Assembly: GCA_963717695.1 (NCBI GenBank)
Contig: CAVQWR010000007.1
Coordinates: forward strand, 682,001-746,000
Direction of reading: 5' to 3'
Length of the DNA stretch: 64,000 nt
From: CAIWHR01 sp963717695
GTDB lineage: Bacteria; Pseudomonadota; Gammaproteobacteria; Burkholderiales; Casimicrobiaceae
Shown: positions 59,824-64,000 of the stretch, one piece after another
How the letters are laid out: each line of letters starts with the position of its first letter
Position numbering within the stretch: position 1 is the stretch's first letter
The notes under the pieces: generated by a model
The model's input: the letters and a program-made list of their open reading frames with translations, nothing else
The model's database searches: none
What the model was told of the DNA's origin: nothing
Position numbers and translations under genes: made by a program

Positions 59824-61146
59824 TCAGTGTGCGGCGCGCGGTCGCGAGCGCGCTTGTGCTTGACCATCTGGAAATAGCTCTCCAGCCGGTTCTTCACGTT
59901 GGCCGCGGAAAAGTAGCGCGGATCGACGAGGTCGGTCTCGATGAACGCCGCCGGCTTGCCGGTGCGCCTCTCGACTTCGCGCAGGATCAGGAGCTGGCCG
60001 GCCGAGAAACTGTTGCAGCTCTTGATCGAGTTGATGAGGAGGCCGTCGGCCTGGTACTCGTCGATGTACTTGCAGATCATGTCGATGCGCGGCGGCAGGT
60101 TGAGGTTGGTGTAGCAGCCGAGGCAGTATTCGGCGAGCGATTCGAGCGGCTGGTCCGCGTCGTGGCGGAAGCCGAAGTCGTAGAGGCCCCCGACCTTCGC
60201 GTAGGTCGACGAGACCACAACCGCGCCTTCGTCGTAGAACATCTTCCAGAAGTCGCGGAAGCTGGTCCAGTTGGGCGGCCCTTCGACGACCAGGCGGTAG
60301 TTCTCCTCGCGTCATCTCGCCTTCCGGCGTCATCGGCCCCCGCCCTTCGCGCACGCGCTGGTCGATTTCCTCGCGCAGCACGCGGTAGTACTCGGTGGCC
60401 TCCGGCGTGCCGCGGAACGCGGTGAAGATCGGGCCAATGTAATAGACCGCGCCGAAATAGCCGTCGATCGGCGACGGGCGATTCTTCGCCGACTGCAGCA
60501 CGCGGACGAGATCCTCCTCGGCCTTCTGCGATTCGCGCATGTACTGGCGCAGCCGGTCGATGTCGAACTTGACACCCGAGATGCGCTCCAGCGTCGGAAT
60601 CACCGTTTCCTTGAGCTGCTTCACCACGTAGTCGCGCATGTTCGGCGCGATCTTGCCCTCGCCCTGGTAGGGGACGTGCAGCATCACCGTCTCGCAGCCG
60701 TACTTGTGGCGGATCAGCTCGAACCACTTCATGAACGTGAAGCAGCCGGTGTAGGACAGCAGCAGCACGTCGGGACGCGGCAGCGGGTCGCCGGTCGGGC
60801 CGATCTCGCCGCCCATCATCATCCCGAGGTCGGCCTTCACGTACGTGCAGACGTCCTCGGACTGGCCGTCGCGCTCGGCGTCCATGATCATCTTGCCGGA
60901 CTTCTTGCGCATGCCGTTCTGCAGCGCGTTGGTCTCGGGCAGGCTCCGCGCGAAGTCGAAGCACATCAGGAGCTCGTTGAGGTTGCCCGGCACGAATGTC
61001 GCCGACACCTTGCGGTTGTTGGCGCGCGCCGTGGCGAGCTCCATGTAGTTCCTGTTGATGAGCTCCTTCTGCAGCAGCATCGCGTCCTCCTTCTGGACGT
61101 TCTGCGGCTTCTTCACGCTGGCGGGCATGGCGGCGGTCGTGGTCAT
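59824..61146 (-). CDS. bcrB: Benzoyl-CoA reductase subunit B, frameshifted
   Basis: One of two active-site subunits of the 2-hydroxyglutaryl-CoA dehydratase D-type family. It starts MTTTAAMPASVKKPQNVQKEDAMLLQKELINRNYMELATARANNRKVSATFVPGNLNELLMCFDFARS. Then VLLLSYTGCFTFMKWFELIRHKYGCETVMLHVPYQGEGK and SPIDGYFGAVYYIGPIFTAFRGTPEATEYYRVLREEIDQRV. After an indel near 60310: LVVEGPPNWTSFRDFWKMFYDEGAVVVSSTYAKVGGLYDFGF, LAEYCLGCYTNLNLPPRIDM, LLINSIKSCNSFSAGQL. Cys in TGCF, YCLGC and KSC are candidate cluster ligands. About 440 residues. Confidence 0.92.
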   Translation of the reverse strand: MTTTAAMPASVKKPQNVQKEDAMLLQKELINRNYMELATARANNRKVSATFVPGNLNELLMCFDFARSLPETNALQNGMRKKSGKMIMDAERDGQSEDVCTYVKADLGMMMGGEIGPTGDPLPRPDVLLLSYTGCFTFMKWFELIRHKYGCETVMLHVPYQGEGKIAPNMRDYVVKQLKETVIPTLERISGVKFDIDRLRQYMRESQKAEEDLVRVLQSAKNRPSPIDGYFGAVYYIGPIFTAFRGTPEATEYYRVLREEIDQRVREGRGPMTPEGEMTRGELPPGRRRAAQLDQLPRLLEDVLRRRRGCGLVDLREGRGPLRLRLPPRRGPAARIARRILPRLLHQPQPAAAHRHDLQVHRRVPGRRPPHQLDQELQQFLGRPAPDPARSREAHRQAGGVHRDRPRRSALLFRGQREEPAGELFPDGQAQARSRPRAAH

Positions 61147-61160
61147 ATTCTTTCTCCGTC

Positions 61161-61233
61161 ATTCCCGCGAACGCGGGAATCCAGTGGTCGTAGGCATTTT
61201 CGCGAGACGCGGGGTCCCCGCCTGCGCGGGGAC
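61161..61233 (+). repeat. Two REP-like palindromes between bcrC and bcrB
   Basis: ATTCCCGCGAACGCGGGAAT (61161-61180) and GTCCCCGCCTGCGCGGGGAC (61214-61233) are both 8+8 palindromes with a 4-base loop. They lie in the 122-base spacer inside the operon. Similar sequences are scattered as intergenic repeats in many proteobacteria. Confidence 0.8.
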
Positions 61234-61268
61234 GACGGTGTGGCGAAGCCAACGGTTTTCGTAACGGC

Positions 61269-62447
61269 TCACGCCGCGCTCCACAACTTGATGGAATCGG
61301 CGAACGTTCCCGCCTGCTCGCGGATCGGCGCCATCTGCCCCGTGTTTTCCGCGTACTTGAACGCCGTGTACGGCACCTTGTGCTTGGCGAGGACGTCCTG
61401 CAGCATCGGCCGCTCGAGCAGCGCCGGATCGCAGAACGACGGCGCGGCGAAGATCACGCCTTCGGCGCCGCGGGTCTTCACCTGCTGCAGCAGGAACACG
61501 CCCTTCTCTTCCTTCGTCGTCTCGTACTTGGCGGCCGTCGTCGCCGAGCGGTGCAGGAACGCCTTCGACAGCTCGTCCAGCGGATTCGCGTCGGCAGGGA
61601 CTTCATCCAGCAGCCAGCGTGTGACCAGCATGAAGTCGTCGTCGACGATGTAGCAGCCCGCCATCTCGATCGACTTGATGAGGCCGAGCGGCGGCTGCTC
61701 GCAGAACGCGCCGGTCAGCACGATGCGCGCGTTGTCGCGCTTCGGGCGCGGCATCGCATCGGCCGCGGCGATGTACTCGCGGACAAGCTTCGTGTGGTCT
61801 TCGACCGGCAGCACCATGCCCGCGCGCAACACGAGGTAGACCTCGGACGTCGGCGCCTGCCACGGCTTTTCGGCGCGGTAGGCGTACAGCTCGCGGATCG
61901 CCGCGCGGTTCTCGTTGAACACCCGGATCGACGCGTTGAGCTCGGCGTCGGTGATCGGACTGCCGCGCATCTTCCCGAGGTCCTCGCGCAGCACTTCCAG
62001 CTCGCTGATGTAGAACACGCCTCCGATCGAATCCACGAAATTCTGCGGAACATCGATGTAGCGGACGTACTTGTCCTTGAACAGCAGCTGCCACATGCCC
62101 GACAGATTGCGTATCACGTCGCAGATCGATGGGAACAGCACGCCGTCGAGGCAGTCGAGCCGGCCGGTCAGCCCGAGCTCGATCGTCGAGCGCGGAATGC
62201 GGCAGATGTAGCTCTGGTAGTAGGCGTCGCCCTGGATCACCTCGAGCGAGTCGCCGCCGCCGAGGATGCCGACCGACAGCATGCCGGCCGCGTGGATCAG
62301 CTCTCGCGGCACGTAGACGGGCAGGTAGCCGATCGCCTTGCGGCCGGGCACCGCGGCCTTCCATGCCTTGACGGCGTTGAAGTCGAGGTCCTCGAACAGC
62401 GCCTGGCAGCGCTCGACGATCCTGATGACGGCGGGCTGTTCAATCAT
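61269..62447 (-). CDS. bcrC: Benzoyl-CoA reductase subunit C
   Basis: The other active-site subunit (392 residues), binding benzoyl-CoA with BcrB through 4Fe-4S clusters. Features are MIEQPAVIRIVERCQALFEDLDFNAVKAWKAAVPGRKAIGYLPVYVPRELIHAAGMLSVGILGGGDSLEVIQGDAYYQSYICRIPRSTIELGLTGRLDCLDGVLFPSICDVIRNLSGMW, then VLTGAFCEQPPLGLIKSIEMAGCYIVDDDFM and KTRGAEGVIFAAPSFCDPALLERPML. Many cysteines, including in YICRI, FPSICD, AFCE and SFCDP, match the family's cluster ligands. ATG 62447 overlaps the dch stop (ATGA). The frame is complete. Confidence 0.95.
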   Translation of the reverse strand: MIEQPAVIRIVERCQALFEDLDFNAVKAWKAAVPGRKAIGYLPVYVPRELIHAAGMLSVGILGGGDSLEVIQGDAYYQSYICRIPRSTIELGLTGRLDCLDGVLFPSICDVIRNLSGMWQLLFKDKYVRYIDVPQNFVDSIGGVFYISELEVLREDLGKMRGSPITDAELNASIRVFNENRAAIRELYAYRAEKPWQAPTSEVYLVLRAGMVLPVEDHTKLVREYIAAADAMPRPKRDNARIVLTGAFCEQPPLGLIKSIEMAGCYIVDDDFMLVTRWLLDEVPADANPLDELSKAFLHRSATTAAKYETTKEEKGVFLLQQVKTRGAEGVIFAAPSFCDPALLERPMLQDVLAKHKVPYTAFKYAENTGQMAPIREQAGTFADSIKLWSAA

Positions 62448-63217
62448 CGGTGCTCCCAGTTGGGCTTGCGCTTGCCGAGGAATGCGACGAGACCTTCGTT
62501 GGCGTCGCGCGTGGTCATAAGGCGGTCGAGGTAGAGCCGCTCGACCTCCTCGAGACGGTGCCGGACGTCGCGCAGCATTGCTCCGCGGGCCGCCGTCAGC
62601 GCACAGGCGAGCGAGGCCGCGCTCTTGCCGGCAAGGTGCTGGTCGAAATAGGCGAGTGCCGCCGCCTCGGGATCGTCGAACACGACCTGGACGATGCCCA
62701 TCGTATTCGCCTCGTCGGCACCGACCGACCGGCCGGAAAACAACAGGTCCTCGGCGACCGGCTGGCTGACCCGGTACGGCAGCAGCACCGACGCCGCCGG
62801 GGCGAACACGCCGAGCTTCATTTCGGGCTGCCCGAATTGCGCGTCGGGTGCCGCGAAGATCGGGCCGCCTGCCAGCGCCAGCTCGAGACCGCCGCCGAGA
62901 CACTGGCCGCGAACGACGGTAAGGATCGGCGCCGGAAACGCGAGCATGGCGAGGATCAGCGCGTGCAGCGAGGCGAGCATCGCCGCGCAGCGGTCCGGCA
63001 GGTGCTCCTCGACGCTCGCCCCGAAGCTGAAATGCGGGCCCTCGGCGTCGAGCAGGACGCCGCGCAGCCCGGACTTGCCGCGATAGGCGACGAACGCGCC
63101 GTGCAGCGCGGCGATCATCGCCGCGTCGACGAGGTTCGCCTTCGGCCGCGCGAGCGTGAGCCGCAGCAACGCGCCGTCGCGCTCGATCCTGTCCTTCAGC
63201 GGGGAGTCGCCGGCCAT
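62444..63217 (-). CDS. dch: Cyclohexa-1,5-dienecarbonyl-CoA hydratase
   Basis: Dch hydrates the product of benzoyl-CoA reductase to 6-hydroxycyclohex-1-ene-1-carbonyl-CoA. The 257-residue crotonase-fold protein reads MAGDSPLKDRIERDGALLRLTLARPKANLVDAAMIAALHGAFVAYRGKSGLRGVLLDAEGPHFSFGASVEEHLPDRCAAMLASLHALI. ILTVVRGQCLGGGLELALAGGPIFAAPDAQFGQPEMKLGVFAPAASVLLPYRV follows, with the oxyanion-hole and catalytic segment. The operon context makes the assignment firm. Start ATG 63217 is four bases after the oah stop. Confidence 0.92.
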   Translation of the reverse strand: MAGDSPLKDRIERDGALLRLTLARPKANLVDAAMIAALHGAFVAYRGKSGLRGVLLDAEGPHFSFGASVEEHLPDRCAAMLASLHALILAMLAFPAPILTVVRGQCLGGGLELALAGGPIFAAPDAQFGQPEMKLGVFAPAASVLLPYRVSQPVAEDLLFSGRSVGADEANTMGIVQVVFDDPEAAALAYFDQHLAGKSAASLACALTAARGAMLRDVRHRLEEVERLYLDRLMTTRDANEGLVAFLGKRKPNWEHR

Positions 63218-63221
63218 CTCG

Positions 63222-64000
63222 TCAGCCCTTGCGCTTCGCGCCCGGCTGGATGGAGTCGTGCAGCGGCCCGACCCAGCTCTCGCCGGCGGCGAGCCTCTGC
63301 CGCAGCAGCACGAAGTCGGCCTCGCGATCCTCCTTGGTGCCCTCATTGAACGCGGTGAAGCCGGCCCTCGCCTCGGTCATCATGTTGAGCGCAAGCCAGG
63401 CACGCGAGTTTTCCTTGTTGCGGTTCCACGCGTCGAGCTTGGGCTTGCGGAGCTCCTCCAGCGTCTTGGTCGTGCAGTCGGGAAACGTCAGCAGCATCTT
63501 GGCGCAGAGCTCGGCGACCTTCGCGTCGAGCAGCGACAGGTCGACGCTCCCGCGCGCGAGCATCGCCTTGCCTTCCTTCAGCGCGTCGCCGGTCTTCGGC
63601 TCGCCGAACACGAAGCGGCCAAAGTCGTCCGTCATCCGGCGGGTTTCCACCAGCGGATTGGCGACAAAATGGCCGTCGACCTTGAGCGCGGGCACGAGGT
63701 CGGTCAGCACCCCCATCCAGTACGCCTTGTGCGCGGAGAACGGCTCGCACAGCACGCACGCGGCCATCGAGCGCTCGGCGCCGGCGATGACAGGCAGGAA
63801 GTCGGTGGCACCGCCGATCGGCGCGGAGCCGTGCTTGGGACCGGCCTGCCCGAAGCGCGCAAGGTCCTGCGCGACGGAAAAGTCGCAGGCCATGCCGATC
63901 TCCTGGCCGCCGCCGATGCGCATGCCGTTGACGCGGCAGATCACGGGTTTGTCGCAGGCGAGAATCGCCGACACCATGTCGTTGAAGAGCCGCATGTACT
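63222..64000 (-). CDS. oah: 6-oxocyclohex-1-ene-1-carbonyl-CoA hydrolase, 5' end cut by the window
   Basis: Oah opens the ring by adding two waters, giving a C7 dicarboxyl-CoA. The visible 258 residues form the C-terminal two-thirds of the about 377-residue crotonase-family protein: MRLFNDMVSAILACDKPVICRVNGMRIGGGQEIGMACDFSVAQDLARFGQAGPKHGSAPIGGATDFLPVIAGAERSMAACVLCEPFSAHKAYWMGVLTDLVPAL. The characteristic long C-terminal extension (DLSLLDAKVAELCAKMLLTFPDCTTKTLEELRKPKLDAWNRNKENSRAWLALNMMTEARAGFTAFNEGTKEDREADFVLLRQRLAAG) follows. The missing start and any had gene lie beyond the window. Confidence 0.93.
   Translation of the reverse strand, partial: YMRLFNDMVSAILACDKPVICRVNGMRIGGGQEIGMACDFSVAQDLARFGQAGPKHGSAPIGGATDFLPVIAGAERSMAACVLCEPFSAHKAYWMGVLTDLVPALKVDGHFVANPLVETRRMTDDFGRFVFGEPKTGDALKEGKAMLARGSVDLSLLDAKVAELCAKMLLTFPDCTTKTLEELRKPKLDAWNRNKENSRAWLALNMMTEARAGFTAFNEGTKEDREADFVLLRQRLAAGESWVGPLHDSIQPGAKRKG

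Noticed and set aside
48424..64000. Second copy of the tRNA-Asn 3' end as an attachment site
   Set aside because: I looked for a repeat of the T-arm/acceptor sequence in the rest of the window and saw none, so the island's far end is not set.

Overview
The window reads as chromosome of a GC-rich Gram-negative bacterium, most likely a betaproteobacterium. The evidence is the housekeeping proteins (polynucleotide phosphorylase, class II fumarase, bacterial-type AspRS, UvrC, PgsA), a DctP periplasmic binding protein, DsbB, and a class I ATP-dependent benzoyl-CoA reductase operon of the Thauera/Rhodopseudomonas (Bcr/Bad) type. The species cannot be named from the sequence alone.

Layout. 0-4.9 kb: pnp (5' end outside the window), a dctP-type gene and fumC, the first two followed by strong hairpin terminators. 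4.9-9.8 kb, minus strand: FmdB zinc ribbon, DUF502 membrane protein, aspS, a secreted barnase-type RNase overlapping its barstar inhibitor, nudB, and a SIMPL protein. 10-13.3 kb: nfeD-SPFH pair, an SDR, a cupin and a small membrane protein. 13.7-22.8 kb: an OPT transporter divergent from a complete five-gene oligopeptide ABC operon. 22.9-25.2 kb: a two-lobed retropepsin-like protease and a DUF302/Spy-like/small Gly-Met protein cluster. 25.6-32.6 kb: kduD, kduI and an ACT-domain regulator divergent from a sugar ABC transporter (ATPase, binding protein, two permeases), suggesting oligouronide use. 33-36.4 kb: dsbB, metY, a CoA-binding protein and a beta/gamma-crystallin protein. 36.8-48.1 kb: a seven-PAS GGDEF-EAL protein, a hydrolase, udgB-uvrC-pgsA, and a FIST/PAS-GGDEF-EAL pair. 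48.3 kb: tRNA-Asn with its own promoter and terminator.

48.4-57.2 kb looks like accessory DNA inserted beside the tRNA: a TauE/SafE permease, a CBS protein with a small anchored protein, an ECF sigma factor with a large Ser/Thr kinase of visibly lower GC, a decayed repeat, a GFA protein and an IS element with terminal inverted repeats. A related repeat at 32.7 kb is a short TIR-bounded element of MITE size.

57.2-64 kb is an anaerobic benzoyl-CoA operon on the minus strand: oah (cut by the window end), dch, bcrC, bcrB, bcrA, bcrD, fdx, then a strong terminator. Together these enzymes would reduce benzoyl-CoA, hydrate the dienoyl-CoA and open the ring.

A general caution: many housekeeping genes between 0 and 13 kb, and several at 20-24 kb and 55-61 kb, are split by one-base frameshifts although every piece is well conserved. 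Simultaneous loss of pnp, fumC and aspS is implausible, so these are most likely consensus indels of a draft assembly, and I annotate the genes as whole.
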